64,000 bases of DNA from assembly GCA_037903355.1 (NCBI GenBank), contig JBAJFE010000061.1, positions 930,001 to 994,000 on the forward strand, read 5' to 3'. This DNA comes from Trichuris trichiura. Lineage: Eukaryota; Nematoda; Enoplea; Trichinellida; Trichuridae. The position numbers and the translations under genes were made by a program. The first letter of the stretch is position 1; each line of letters opens with the position of its first letter. Shown in pieces: positions 10,924 through 22,717 of this stretch. A model generated the notes under the pieces. The model was not told the origin of the DNA and made no database searches. It saw nothing but the letters and a program-made list of their open reading frames with translations.

Positions 10924-13833
10924 AGAATAAGTGAATGTCGCTGCTGTTTTTGCTATTATTGTTACTACTATTCAAAAAAGTACCTCTCTGTCGAGACACA
11001 GTTGATTAGCCAGTTGGTCCAACCTGCTTGGATGTGGACGATTGCAAGCCTGAAATTCACCCTCAAGAATGTCTCGCATTTTGCCTTCAATGTTCGTGCG
11101 GCGTTTCCGCCTTCTCGGGCAAACCGTAGTATCAATGGAAGCTTTCAAAACCTGAAAATCAATTAGCTTATCAGTTGAATTAGTTGTACGACTGTTCAAA
11201 GCAGTGTCTAACGTCCGTCACCTAAAGAAACAAGACAATACGCCTTTCAAGCAGTGCAACCGCAAAACACCAACATTGCAGCATATCGTGCAAAAAAAAT
11301 AACATCAAAGTTAGCCCGTTAGTTGCGCATGAAAAGCTGGCTAACGCAATTGCAAATTCAAATTACCACAACGTATGGACAAACGAATGCAACTACTCTA
11401 ATGGTCAATCGAGTATGCGGAACCACGCCAAAAGTTTAAAAGTTTTCTTTCCTGCAGAGGTCATTGATTATTTTGTCATGGCTTGAAGAGGCCGTTTGAA
11501 CTGGACGAAAACTTGCTATGGTCATTGGAAGAATTTTCGCTGGTAAACATATAGGCAACGGTTATTGCTTGCTTCACTTGCTGACTGTGCCAACTAGTAG
11601 AGTTCCAATGATTGAACGAAGAACGAGAAAACGAGGAATCGTCATCGTCATTGCTACTGCCACAATTAGCCAAAGCGGACGTATTCACCGGCGTCCAAAA
11701 GGAATTCCAACGCAATCGATTCCACCTGGAGTGATTCCAAAAGATGTTGCAAATCGCCGCCTGTTCAAGCGCTGATATGGCATCGTCCAGCGCGCCGGCA
11801 TTCCACTTGTTTTCATTGTCTTCCTCTTCTTCAGCCTGCTTTTCCGACTGCCAGAAAAAAACATCTCGAAACGATAACAACTATGGGGCAATGTATCTAG
11901 CTCGAAACCCTTGCATTTTGAAACTATTAATGCATTAGCTCTAGAGCGGAACTTTGCTGTGTTCTATCATTGCATCCCCCTTTTCATATTGCTTCTGAAT
12001 CAAGCTTCCTTCAAAAGCTCTCCGTTTAAGCTTTTAGATTCGCCGGCTTTATTCTAGCCAAAATTTTCCGGTCATAACGCCAAACGTGTCTGAATTGGCG
12101 CGCTCGTCCAGCTGCTCAAGCGAAGCGCAACATAATTATCACTGCAGCAACATTGAATTTAGCGAGCGCTTTTTGAAAAAGCATTTTGAATTAAAAACTT
12201 GTACCTGAGAACTCTTAAGCTTACTGTATGAGGCAGACGATTAAAAAAAGAGCGATGGAAAGTTGCAAAAGATGATTAGGCAAAATTTATTAAACCACAA
12301 GAGCATCTAGGTCAGTATTTGAATTTCGTATGCATAGATAATGTGTACTTCCCCTTCGTTACGCAGAATTAGCCATTTGCAATGGGAACTTGAACCTCCC
12401 AAAAACCCATTGGAAGCGTAGCAAACATAAACGAACAATTTTCAACGGTCGGCGCTCAAATGTTGCTGAAGTAGCAAAGAAGTAATTTGCATAACTGACG
12501 AATGAATTGAACTTTTCGAAAAAGGTAAGAACGTATATGTTGTATGAATAAGCTGTCGGCAGGGACCGAGAAATTTGAACGCAGGAATACAATGAGATAG
12601 CATTATTTAAAAACTGGTAGTGATCGTATGGCAAGCCTGAAGCATCGAGTCAACAAAATATACTCTTCACTGAAACGTAAAATTTTTGTAGAACTCCAGG
12701 GTAACGCAGAAACGCGCAGCTGATGAGAAGAATTACCCACAACCAACTTTACGCCCAAAAATTAAGTATAGCAAAATTTCGATTATATTAATACTACTTG
12801 GGACGTTGTAATTCGTACAACGAAAGACTGATGTAATCGAGGGTATTCGGCGAATCATATTGCCGTTCGTTTCATGTATTTTAAGCTTCGATCCCCAAAA
12901 AAACTGATCTACGCAGTTGCTGAGATCCAGCCAGGCATGGGGATACAACAATAATTTAATTCTCTTTCGGAAGATCAGTTATCAACGCCTGCTTGATGAC
13001 TCTTTTGCTTAAAGATGCTCAGGTTCACCTCTGCGACTTCACACAATCGAGTCTTCGATATAGGCACTAATGGAAACGTGAAAGCGTTATAATGTTCACC
13101 ACCTTATATTCAAAAAGTATTTATAAAATAATGCTGTCTGTCGCCTTTTGCGTATAACAGCTTTGGCCAACGAGTACAACTGCAAAGCTCGTGAGAGACT
13201 CTTTTTCCGCGCTTTCTTAAGCATTCGCAAAAGCGTTACAACCCTTAGGTTTTTGCCGCATGTTTGAAGGATGAGCGCTCTTTCAAGAAAACTAGTATGT
13301 TGAATTATGGAGGAAGGAACGTCGCGTTTTTCGTCGCTGTTCGCCCGGTTTATAGTAGCAAAAAATAGGATTACTCACCTTACAATCGAATGTGCCATTT
13401 TTCAGCGTCTCCTCAGTGTCCGTCAGCCATTTCTCCAAGCGCGGTTTCAACTTGCACATATTCTTGAAGCTCAAATTCAAAGCTTCAAATCGGGAAATGG
13501 TTGTTTGCGAAAAAGCAAAGTTGTAAAGACGACCCATCGCGCAACCGACATCACCTTGAGTAAAACCTTAAAAAGCAACGTGAACTGTAAATGGAATCAA
13601 TTCCTTCCGCACTGGTCTTGCCAAGTCGAATTCTCGTCTTCTTGAAGTAACGAGCAAAACTTTCCAGCTCTTCTATGGCGACTGTACCATTACCAGAACT
13701 GCGCAGTTCGTTCAAGTCTTCGTCAAGTCGTAGCGACGAGTCGGCAGCGCCCGGGTCTCGTTGAGCGGAGAAACTTGAGCACGACTCGTCCGACCCGGAA
13801 TTGTACAGCATTTCATTCGAACTTTCGCAGAAT
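10649..13833 (-). CDS. POU-domain homeobox transcription factor, class II (Oct-1/CEH-18-like)
   Basis: Minus-strand exons: 13833-13622, 13566-13379, (11847-11578 optional), 11151-10984 and 10846-10649, all in matching phase. The POU-specific domain runs from [18 protein letters not shown] across the first intron to [21 protein letters not shown], then [20 protein letters not shown] and PRLEKWL. The wording [20 protein letters not shown] is that of class II (Oct-1). The homeodomain starts [16 protein letters not shown] and ends across the last intron with [15 protein letters not shown], including recognition-helix V-W-F-C-N-R-R-Q. The product binds DNA in the nucleus. The first listed exon starts in phase 2, so one or more N-terminal exons lie further upstream. 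The intron at 13567-13621 has a GC donor (G|GCAAGA) that restores RLGFTQ exactly. The tail after the homeodomain is short and Cys/Ser-rich, unlike known members. Confidence 0.9.
10860..10922 (+). repeat. (TTA)n microsatellite in the last POU intron
   Basis: About 21 perfect TTA units inside the 137-nt intron (10847-10983) that splits the POU homeodomain just before the recognition helix. Length variation here would alter the size of an otherwise short intron. Confidence 0.95.
11578..11847 (-). CDS. Candidate extra POU exon (long linker or alternative 3' exon)
   Basis: A 90-codon segment preceded by a strong acceptor (TTTTTTTCTGGCAG) on the POU strand, between the POU-specific and homeodomain exons. 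It is phase 0 at both ends if the donor CAA|GTGAAG is used, so it could be inserted without breaking frame. It encodes an acidic start ([11 protein letters not shown]) and a Trp/Ser/Asn-rich rest. Without that donor the frame runs to a stop at 11476, which would give a product with no homeodomain. Direct joining of the flanking exons is also in phase and gives a linker of more usual length. Confidence 0.35.
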
Positions 13834-14728
13834 CTGAAACCGAATACGCTAGCCCACCAGTGAATGACTCAACTTTTTAAAAAGTTGCGTAGTTTTTCTG
13901 GTTGTTCGGTACCCTCAAAAGTGCTCGCAACCCCCTAAGGCGAAATTTGAAAAATGTACATTCCCTACTCAATGGTGCATTTAGAGTAAACACTATTTTT
14001 TCTGCGGAACGCTGCCTTCGACAGGGTATTGCAAATTTATTGCAAAAAATTGCCTTAACAGGCTGCAAGGAAATTTTTTTCATTGAAAATATGATTGACG
14101 AGCCAAGAAATGGCGCTGTTTTTAATATTTGAAACTTTAAATTCAAATATTTAAATTAACTAGTGAATTCAGGTATTAGGGTCTGTCTGTAACAGCTGAT
14201 CGATTTCTTGCTTTGAAATACAGCTACTGCTATTAGATAATCGTTAGAAGTTGGAAAAAGTTTTCCGTATTACTTATTAGAAATATTCACGGCAACAGTA
14301 CAATGCAAAATTAGCTTTACCGTGCAATAATGGAAGAACAAAGCAGTGTGACAAGTGAGAGAAAAGAAAACACAGCCTACCCGTTATGTCCATTGCACAG
14401 TGAAGATTGACGTATACGTTCAACAAACCCTAATTGCTCCGCCGACTGTTGGTTGTTGACTTTCACGGGTGGTTCCCAAAAAGCCAAAGGGGAGGACAAC
14501 TTAAATTCCCATTGAACACCAGACGGCGGGACTACATTTTCGCTTGGCGCAAGTTCCTATCAACAAACAAATTATTGGCTCGCTTTCGGCAGGTCAATAT
14601 AAGTACCGGAAGAGTCAGCGCAACGGAAGGAACTTCCATGTAAAGACTCTGCGTAGGTGCGGGCATATCGGCTGTACTCTAAGACGACAAATCTTTACGC
14701 AACAGCTTTCTGAAACGAAACCTTTTAC

Positions 14729-14821
14729 GTGAGATAGTCGTTCCAAGCTAATAAGTTTTGGAGCAGCTTTGTCAGGTTCGGGTGGCTGTTCGGTTGATTT
14801 TACATCTTGTTCAAATGGCAT
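14729..14821 (-). CDS. Possible upstream coding exon, minus strand
   Basis: Starts with ATG and ends CTCAC|GTAAAA. It encodes a Pro/Lys/Glu-rich 31-residue stretch that could be an N-terminal exon of the POU gene. Only the start and donor support it. Confidence 0.2.
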
Positions 14822-14833
14822 TTGGAATTCAGA

Positions 14834-17800
14834 CAGACCAGAAGCATATTTCTAAACGATTGTTTAATAAATATCAGCAGGAATCGTGCTTTGTTAAATT
14901 TTCGATGCAACAAGCAAGCATTCCCATACAGCGCCGAGAAACCTTCGTGACAGGCTCATCCTTCCTTCAATGTCACTTTTCTTTACCGATTAGCTCGAGA
15001 CAGTGGCTCTTAAATTTTATTTCCAATCTTTCCACGACAAACCTGTAGTGATTGAAGCGCGCTAGAACGAGGAAGTTTTTAAGAAGGCTTAGCTAGCCAG
15101 TACCACGCCTGTATTAACGAAAAACATATTGCAACAAAAAAGTAAAACTGCTGACAATGCAATGAAGGCAACTGCGAACTCATTATCGCCAACCACAACA
15201 CTTAAAATTAGCTTAGTTGGATAAGAAACCATTTGACCATTCAGCTATTATCAAAGCAATGTCATGCTTAAATAAATTGCAAAATACTGGACTACTCCAG
15301 TTGGCACAATAGCAAACCTACACAACGTAGTTGGCAATGCTCTGCGGTTAGCATCTCCAAAACACAACGAGCAATCCGCTCGTCCTCGAGTACTTGTCTG
15401 GGCGAACCCGCAAATCACCTCTTGAACTGTCATACTGGAATTCCTGAATTTGTGTTAACTTAGACCCACTAATAGACATTGTTGCAGACTAAGGGACGAA
15501 ATTCTATACGGCATACAGAGACTGTGAACTGGTCATTGACCGACGGGGAGATTCCGTGAATTCAAACCTGTTGCAGAGCATTCCGGTTTACTCACACTAA
15601 AGGTCGACACCGCCTGTTTTCTAATAGGTACAATTTGCTAAGTGTTCACGCAAGCAGTCTTCAGAAAGTAGACAATCGTGTATGGCGGTTAACCGAGTGG
15701 TAAATAGATCAACGAGTGACTTTGTCGCAAGAGCCATAGCGCGTTTGCTTGAACATAGCAACTCGGTTCTGATGCAGCTGCTGTCAAGTGAACAAAAGGG
15801 TTTTTTCAGCTTAATTAGGCAGTGTCGCAAGTTGAAAAGGAAACCTAAGGAACAAGTGACAAAAAGAGCCATGAAAATCAATCTACACTGCGTTAAGTCA
15901 TAGGAGGAATGGAAATATTTTGGTACTTGTTAAAAAAGATGGACTTAATTTAATCATACCAATAATTGGGCACATTGAAGCTGGTTAGATCTTAAAGCAT
16001 ACGAGCATTATGGGAGCATCCGTTTTTCAACTTGCATTAACAGTACTGCACAGCCAAAAGGCATTCGCATGTCCATAAGGATGCTGCTCAACCATCGCTG
16101 ACTTACAGCATTTTATTCTACACGTCGCCAGCAGCATTTTAAGAATAAAAAACGAAGTAGGACCTCCTATGCAGGCGGTACCGGAAAGAAGGGCGTCGTT
16201 ACTTTGCCCTAAGGAAAACCAGGTCGATAACTTCTAACCGCAAGTGCAAAGTTCTCTAAGGCTAACTTCGTTTAAACATGCAAATAACACAAGTCAAATT
16301 TATAGAGCAATTATTTTGCATTCAAACATAAGCAACATGGTAATTCATGGAGCGATATTAGAACTCACCTCCGCGCCGGCCATCCTTCAGCAACGTATCG
16401 CTGCTTGCATGTAAATTTGATGGTGCATTTCAGCGCCCCAATATCGATGCTTGATGGCAAATAGCTAAACGGCAAATTTTTATTTTCTAGAGATAGTATA
16501 GAGTGGCGAATGCGTAGGTCAGCTGATAAAGAGCAGCGTTCAAGGTAAAACAGAAATCTAGTGGTAACCGTAGACTCTCAGCAAGCGCCAATGACCTGCA
16601 TTCGATAATTTCAGCGGCTAGGGCAGATCACAAACGAAGGGCAATCAGCTGACTACGCGAGAAACGTTATCTAAAGACGCGGCTTTCCAATGGACATAGA
16701 AAAGCAGCATCCAAGCATATTAATAGGCAATTAATCGTTTGTGCAAAGAATGTACAAAAAACAAAGATAATAGTACGAGAAAAGCACCACAACACCTATC
16801 TACAGTAGCGTTGAAGATCCCTTTTCGGGTTTTAGTCTGTGAATATGCCTAAATGAAGTGCCGCGCTAGTGCATATGCCAAAAATTATTTAAATCAAGAT
16901 AACTCGTTGATCTTAGCGTTCTGCGCCCTTTAGATAGTAATGGCTCATTTGAGTTCCAGGAAAGGCAATGTTCAATCATTTCTTCCTTGAAAACAAAACA
17001 GTCTCTTATTTTTTGTGAACCTGAAGGCTAAATATACTTCGTAATGAAAACATCAAAACAGCAAAATATATTTCATTCAACGCTGACGTTAGCAACACAA
17101 GGTGCACGCTCCTCTTCTTCCAACGGATGCTGAATGATTGCAATGAAGTTAGCGGGGAATAAGAGAACTTAAACTTCCTCCGCGCTTAAGAAATTTCTCC
17201 TTGGGAATCAAAAGCGTGAAAAATTATCCTTAGGAAGACTGTATTACTTTCTAAGAACTCGGTGCAACAAACCTGAAAATCAAACAACCGCCTATAATGA
17301 GTTGAAATCAGATGCGCAATATGCGTACACTGTTGGCAACGTGCAAAAAAGGCTGCAGTGAAATTAAAGCTACGATGAAACAGGCTACGTTGCACTAAGG
17401 ATGTTGTGGGCGTGGACTGATCGACTTTCGCATGTCGCTGTCATCGCTTATTCAGTAAACTTTATTAAGATAAACCAAGTAAAGATGCTGCAGGCCTGTT
17501 CCTATGAAATGCTGACGTTCAGATCTATAAAGCAAGCTACACTATGAAACTAGTTTAGTCGTAAGGAAGCTAGGTTCACACGAAACGTACTTGGCGGTTT
17601 ACCCGAAAAGGTATGGTTAGGCTAAGCTGCATGGGACTACCAGTGGTTTCTAAACACTTCTTTAGCGTTACCTCTTTTGGAAAGAAAAGTTTCGTCTCCG
17701 CCCAACCTAAAAAGTTTCCCATTACAACTTCCACCCATGGAAAAATTATGTTAATGACTAGCCCTTTTATCTTCACGTACGTTCGCGTCAAAAACTTTTC

Positions 17801-18202
17801 TAATAGAACCTTTGCTTATTAAAAAATTTTGCCTAATCTTATTTTACTCTTTTTCTGACACTTTCGCAAACATTTTCCATTCTTTCCACGGGGGACGACG
17901 TCTTCGGTCACTTTGAGCTTTTCACGCAAACTTTATGAATTAATATTTTTTAATCCCCGTAAGAAAAACCTTTCCACAAATCTTACGCGCTAGAACAATA
18001 GCTCACAATACGAAATAAACTAGAACCTACGTATATTATTACTGTAAGTTGTACCTGATTACTACGTAGCTTTTCGTTCATGTCTTTGTAAAATAGTTTA
18101 GTACGCAGCGTATATTTCACAGTTGCCATGAATCATGTATGCCAAAGTTTCCATTACTTTGCTAAAATGCACGTTTATAGCTTATTTTAGGCGTTTTAAA
18201 AA
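14834..18202. other. Mostly unassigned, scattered possible exons
   Basis: 3.4 kb upstream of the POU gene, probably including its promoter and N-terminal exons. On the minus strand, 15320-15400 reads QVLEDERIARCVLEML before a GTAGGT donor, and 15640-15870 holds an open Cys-containing frame. These look more exon-like than background, but I could not join them in phase to each other or to the POU gene. Confidence 0.35.
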
Positions 18203-19812
18203 ATGAAAAAATGGATGCGATTTGTCAATCCAAACTATCCGCTGTGGTACGAGAAATTCAGACATCGCAGCAGCGTAAAAGTTAAAAAGGTTCGAGAGAA
18301 ACTTGATAGTTTTTCCACCTGCAATTTTAATGTCAAGGACGTGGGTGCTTTTCGAAAAAAAGTGTGAGTCTTTATGTGGTCATCTTTGTCGTATGTCATG
18401 TCCAACTGGTGCTTTGCCGTGGAAATCATTTTCTTTTGCTTTCAGTTGACTTTTTTTGTGCTTTCTTTTTTATCTAAACGCGTGACAGTTGCGAAATGCG
18501 TTCCGTCATATTTTTTTAGCTTGAAGATTTCCGTAAACTAACCCTACTTCATCGGCTATTTCTAGTCGACCTTTTGCTAGTCGCTAAAATTAACGTTATC
18601 CTATACAGCTTTTAGTAGTTGCTAGGTTTCCAATCGTACATCTTTAGTTTTCGGTAAGATGGTTTGAGGCGTTTCATTCGTATTCGACGTTGGTGTTCAT
18701 TTCTATTTCTTCGCTAAAAATTTGCTCATCTATCCGCTGGTAGGGAATTTTTAAGTTGCCTTACAGATTTACGCAGATACGGGATAAAGCCGTGACCGAA
18801 GTACAATTTTACATTTTCAGTTCCGCTTTGAATAACATCGAAAAGGATGGCACATGGGTATTCGGAGTGGAAAACATAAGCAGAGTTCTCGCCTCTAAGC
18901 GTTATATTGTTCGCAGTATTTTTTTGGAACTTGGAAAATGCACCAAAGAAGAAAAGCAATTTTTGTCCAAAGTAAACAAAATGGCTAGACGGTACGATGC
19001 GGAAGTAAGCGTAGTCGCTGAAAAAGCTTTGATCGCAGCTACCGGTTCGAATACGCACGAGGTAATAGCGAAATGAATCAATTCCATCACATATTTGTGT
19101 CAGTATTTGACAGTCTTTGCAGCCAAAGTCTGCACGCTGCTATACAATTGTTATAGTTGCGAAATAGCATTGTTTTCTTACGTGAAAACTCGCTGAAAAG
19201 CAGTGTAAAGTAACTGTCAATTTTTCACAGTTTTAGATTTGAAACAGCAAATTTTAAAAAGTATATCTTTATTACAATGGTAGATCTATGCTTTAGCAAT
19301 CTCACTTCGTTTACATCTTGGTTTGTTACTCTGAATCTTAATTATTCAAATGAATTTGTAACTAGCTTTTGTTTATATCGCTAATGCACGTCATTAGCTT
19401 TAGCATACCTCCGATTGATGGCGGTTATTTTCTTTATGAGTAACATGTTTAAATGCCTTATGATTCAAAGAAGTACTTCTAATCAGGTGGGGCGGAAGAG
19501 AGCTCAGAGTAACAGCTTTCTTTGCAAGGTATTCAGCTCGTGTTGTGTATTTTTTTTAAAACAATTTTCTTGCAGCATATGAACCAAATGTATCTTATTC
19601 CAACAAACAAATGCCATTAGCAGTGTCTATTTACAAGTTTATTAAACGGTTTGCGCTGCAATTCTGTTTTGTAGGGAGTCTGTGCGCAGGTGATTCCTGT
19701 AACGGCCGAAGAATTGCCAACGTGGCAATACTCTTTCACTGAAACAAATGTTGAAATCGATGGAGAAGTCAACAAGTTAATGTCGAGCCATTTTTCCAGT
19801 AAAGGCATATGA
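18203..19812 (+). CDS. Unrecognised basic three-exon protein
   Basis: Exons 18203-18361, 18777-19061 and 19690-19812 join in phase 0 to a 188-residue protein. I do not recognise the family. The N-terminus is rich in Lys, Arg, Phe and Trp (MKKWMRFVNPNYPLWYEKF). The middle has a predicted helix pair (VFGVENISRVLASKRYIVRS, KEEKQFLSKVNKMARRYDA), and the C-terminus is acidic (TAEELPTWQYSFTETNVEID). It has no signal peptide or membrane segment. All three junctions are GT-AG with identical phase. The acceptor of intron 1 sits at the end of a degraded Penelope pLTR fragment. The open frame extending left from exon 2 (from about 18756) is judged to be intron. Confidence 0.6.
18723..18776 (+). repeat. 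Degraded PLE pLTR fragment at a splice acceptor
   Basis: About 50 positions align to the pLTR segment at 4421-4470 (shared words include TTTGCTCATC, TGGTAGGG and CTTACAGAT), with roughly nine mismatches. Its right end supplies the TTACGCAG acceptor used by the gene at 18203-19812. Confidence 0.7.
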
Positions 19813-21050
19813 CACCATTGGGGTTGCCAAAGTAATGTTTTACTATGAATCCAGACTGCCTACAACTAGTCAAGTCCAACACTACCTTATAGAAAGATTT
19901 TTACTGGTTCTCAATCATTTTTATGAAGAAATATTTTCAAGTGCCCTAGAATCTCTAATATGCGAACCTCACTTCCTACTGCGGTGATTCAAATAACGAA
20001 TTTATTCAGACAGGAGAGGTGATGTTAAAGAAACGGCCAGCAGGAGAAATAGAAAGATTCTGGTCGACTTCATTCTATTCTTTCAAAAAAACTGAGTCGG
20101 CACTTTGCAGATGTGCAGCAGTCGTTCCGTTTTAGCAGCGCTTACCTTTGGGTCCTTCAGACTCACTTCGGAACAACAACAAGGACTTGCAAATTGTCAA
20201 TATTGTACTTCAGACAAGTCACACCTGCGCCAACTGACAGTGCTCAAGTACCAACTATCTGCGAAAAATGCCCGCCGGTATAGTTCGACTGTTCAGTAAA
20301 TTTAAGTCTTCAACGAAACAACAGTTGTTTGAATGTACTGTGTCAGCGTAGTAGCTTGAACATCTTTGCTGAATACGGTGGATGTATTATTCCTCCTTTT
20401 CTACAAGTATTGCAAGCGTTAGCTTACCTTTTGTTAAGCAATTAACCCCATAAATTAGGAGAGCCATTGTGTAGCGTAACTTTTCTGCTTTTAGGGAAAT
20501 GATCAAATTGACTTAATCGTTTGGAGAAAAGAAAAAGGTTTTAAATGTTAGAGTCCAATAGTTACTTCCGGTAGAAGAGGATCAGTCGATGTGTAGCCTA
20601 AAAAAAGGAGCGAAACCAGGATTGGGTCAGCTAAGGTTGGCCAACCAAGTTTCACCTGTATTACTGTTATACTTTCACTCAGGGAAGTCCTGGCTTACGT
20701 TAAAGCAACGATGTACAAGTTTTTGGTTTCGTAAAAATATTTTAAGAAACTGGTTCGAACGGCCGCCATAAAGGATTCAAAAGGCAATAGAGTGATTTCA
20801 CAAATTAAGGGAATTTTATTAATTCTAGGCAACAGGACAAACGGCAGGTAGAGATGGATGTTAAAATTATTTATCAGTTTTCCTGTTGCTTAAATTTATA
20901 GCAACGCAAAAATTGAGGCTTTTTAAATCTTTCTTGAATATTGCAGTATTATTTCAATCTGTGCTTGAAATAGCTTAATCGCGTGGATTGCAGTGTCCAT
21001 AGTCAAAAAATGAGTGTATCATCAACGGACTGTTTGAAAGTTACCAGTTG
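19813..21050. other. Unassigned; possible terminal exon near 20.1 kb
   Basis: A CTTTGCAG acceptor precedes open frames in two registers from 20109 (stops at about 20282 and 20299). Neither has family similarity or a matching upstream donor. The rest holds nothing I can support. Confidence 0.3.
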
Positions 21051-21800
21051 TACTTCGGCTACTATTGTTTTATGTTTCACCCGTTACAGCACTTAGAAAA
21101 AATAGAGTCCATTATCAGGGTTTGAAATTTAAACATAATTAGGCTATATATAACCGTACTCAGGCTATCCAAAAAAGTAAATAAGCCTTACGCTCTCTAC
21201 TAATCTATAGACGTTGCCAATAAATTATATTGAAAACTATTAAGCAGCTAACTTAGAATACTGAAAATGTGTCGTGCAGCCACAAATGTTGCACATTTTT
21301 CAGTCATATTGTGTCATGATAACTTCTTGAAAAAACATCATACTGTTACTATAATATTCATTGGCAACGCAATGTGCATTTGAGTTTTGGAAGCAAAAGT
21401 AAGAAAATAAGTACTAAATGCCATCACAATACATTGTGCAGACACACGAATAATCATTAAACTGCTTAAGTCGGATAAACACTATCGCCAGGAATTGCTG
21501 GAAAGCTTCCAAAGTAAATGTTCCATAGCATAGCAGTTTGCATAACTTTCCAGGATTTCCATTATTAGTCGACTGCAAAGCTGTAGCATTGAACAATTTG
21601 CATGACAAGTCTGAAAGAACAAACGTTACTGCTCTAAGCCACTATTGAAGGGGTGACGGTGCAAAACGAATTAGCCATTCTTTTGACTCTCCGATCTTTT
21701 GAACACTGGCTGCACTTTGCAAGTCGAGATGAGCTTTTCGTCAATACTTCGTCACTAAGCAAAACTGCAGCCCTCCTTAACGAGAAGTCTTAGAAAGCAG

Positions 21801-21845
21801 TATATAAGAGGATATCTCTGGGCATCGGCAGGTCACATCAGAATA
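21801..21845 (+). promoter_or_regulatory. Core promoter of peptide gene A
   Basis: TATATAAGAGG begins 45 bp before the ATG. TCACA ending 8 nt before the ATG lies about 30 bp after TATA, where an initiator would be, so the predicted 5' UTR is only about 10-13 nt. Confidence 0.75.
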
Positions 21846-22340
21846 ATGCAGCTATCACTTGCTTTTGCCATAGCTATCCTCTTCTCCGCTGTAATGTCTG
21901 TAACGGAAGCTCAGGTAACAGAACCTTCGTTTTAGTGCAAATCGCTTACTCTACTGAGCAAAATGTTTGCTTGTTTAATTTTACTATTTGAGTTCTTTGC
22001 AAGTCGATTTGAAATTTTTAAAAATACTGTCTAACAATGCTTGCAGGATACTGTCAGAACATTTTATGGACCCGAAGGGTGGAACCTGGGGAGGAGCTGC
22101 CTACTGACGAAGCCTTGCTTTTGGATGATAAGAACGTTTTTGATGTCAAAGACTAAAAATAATTTGGACGCCCTTAAAAACTGCATGGAGGATTGTAAGA
22201 AAAGTGAGTTTTTCGCTCTATCCGACTTTGTACTTTATTCTCAGGAAAAGAATTTAAAGATTTTCAATATATTGAATGGAAAAGGACAGTGCGTTAGGAT
22301 TTGCAGTGCGCAGCAAGGCAACGTCGCATTCAGCTGTTAA
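21846..22340 (+). CDS. Secreted C4 peptide A (C-x5-C-x21-C-x3-C family)
   Basis: Exon 1 (21846-21914) encodes exactly a 23-residue signal peptide, MQLSLAFAIAILFSAVMSVT ending TEAQ, then a GTAACA donor. Exon 2 starts at 22047 after TTGCAG in phase 0. The mature part has Cys at spacing C-x5-C-x21-C-x3-C (RSCLLTKPC ... NCMEDC). Read through, exon 2 stays open to TAA at 22340 and gains three more Cys (GQCVRIC, FSC), total 120 residues. A phase-1 donor GTGAGT at 22204 with acceptor TTCTCAG 41 nt on is also present but gives a frame that stops early here. Function is unknown. It is predicted to be exported and disulfide-bonded. It is the best preserved copy of the array. Confidence 0.75.
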
Positions 22341-22492
22341 TTAGTTGTATATGTAGCGTGAGAAAATTTTGAATTAACAAATTAGTAACTTACAACACAA
22401 AAAATGCGCACATTAGTTTGCTGTTTATCGTGAACTTCCAAACTAGCCATAAAAATATAAATCTTTATTAAAGCGACCAGCAAGAGGAAACT

Positions 22493-22717
22493 TTAGGCAC
22501 CAAAGAAGTTATGACTAAGCAGTACGTGGAAATCATAACCATACAGTGCTGTACAACATTCGCTCATTTCTCGCTTTACTGTTTGTAGAAGCAAATGATC
22601 ACACCTTCTCCTCAATTCAGTCCTGGTGAAGCCACTGGATGAAACTTTGAAACCGGAAGTTTGACCTTGTGAAACCACCAGTAAAGCTGCACTCCTTTTC
22701 TTTCTATCGAATAGCAT
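22493..22717 (-). other. Minus-strand open frame in unit A, doubtful
   Basis: A 74-codon ATG frame with RRRCDHLLLQTVKREMSECC. The equivalent region in other units is conserved at DNA level but has stops and indels in this frame, so it is probably not coding. Confidence 0.15.

Noticed and set aside
15621..15903. Opposing frames at 15.6-15.9 kb as a gene
   Set aside because: Both strands are open, but splice sites could not be joined in phase to any neighbour.
18756..18776. Start of the exon-2 frame as an N-terminus
   Set aside because: It begins with a non-ATG codon inside the PLE relic; the ATG exon at 18203 joins in phase.
22493..22717. Insulin-like reading (C...LL, ECC) of a minus-strand frame
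   Set aside because: The A-chain cysteines after ECC are missing, there is no signal peptide, and the frame is broken in sister units.
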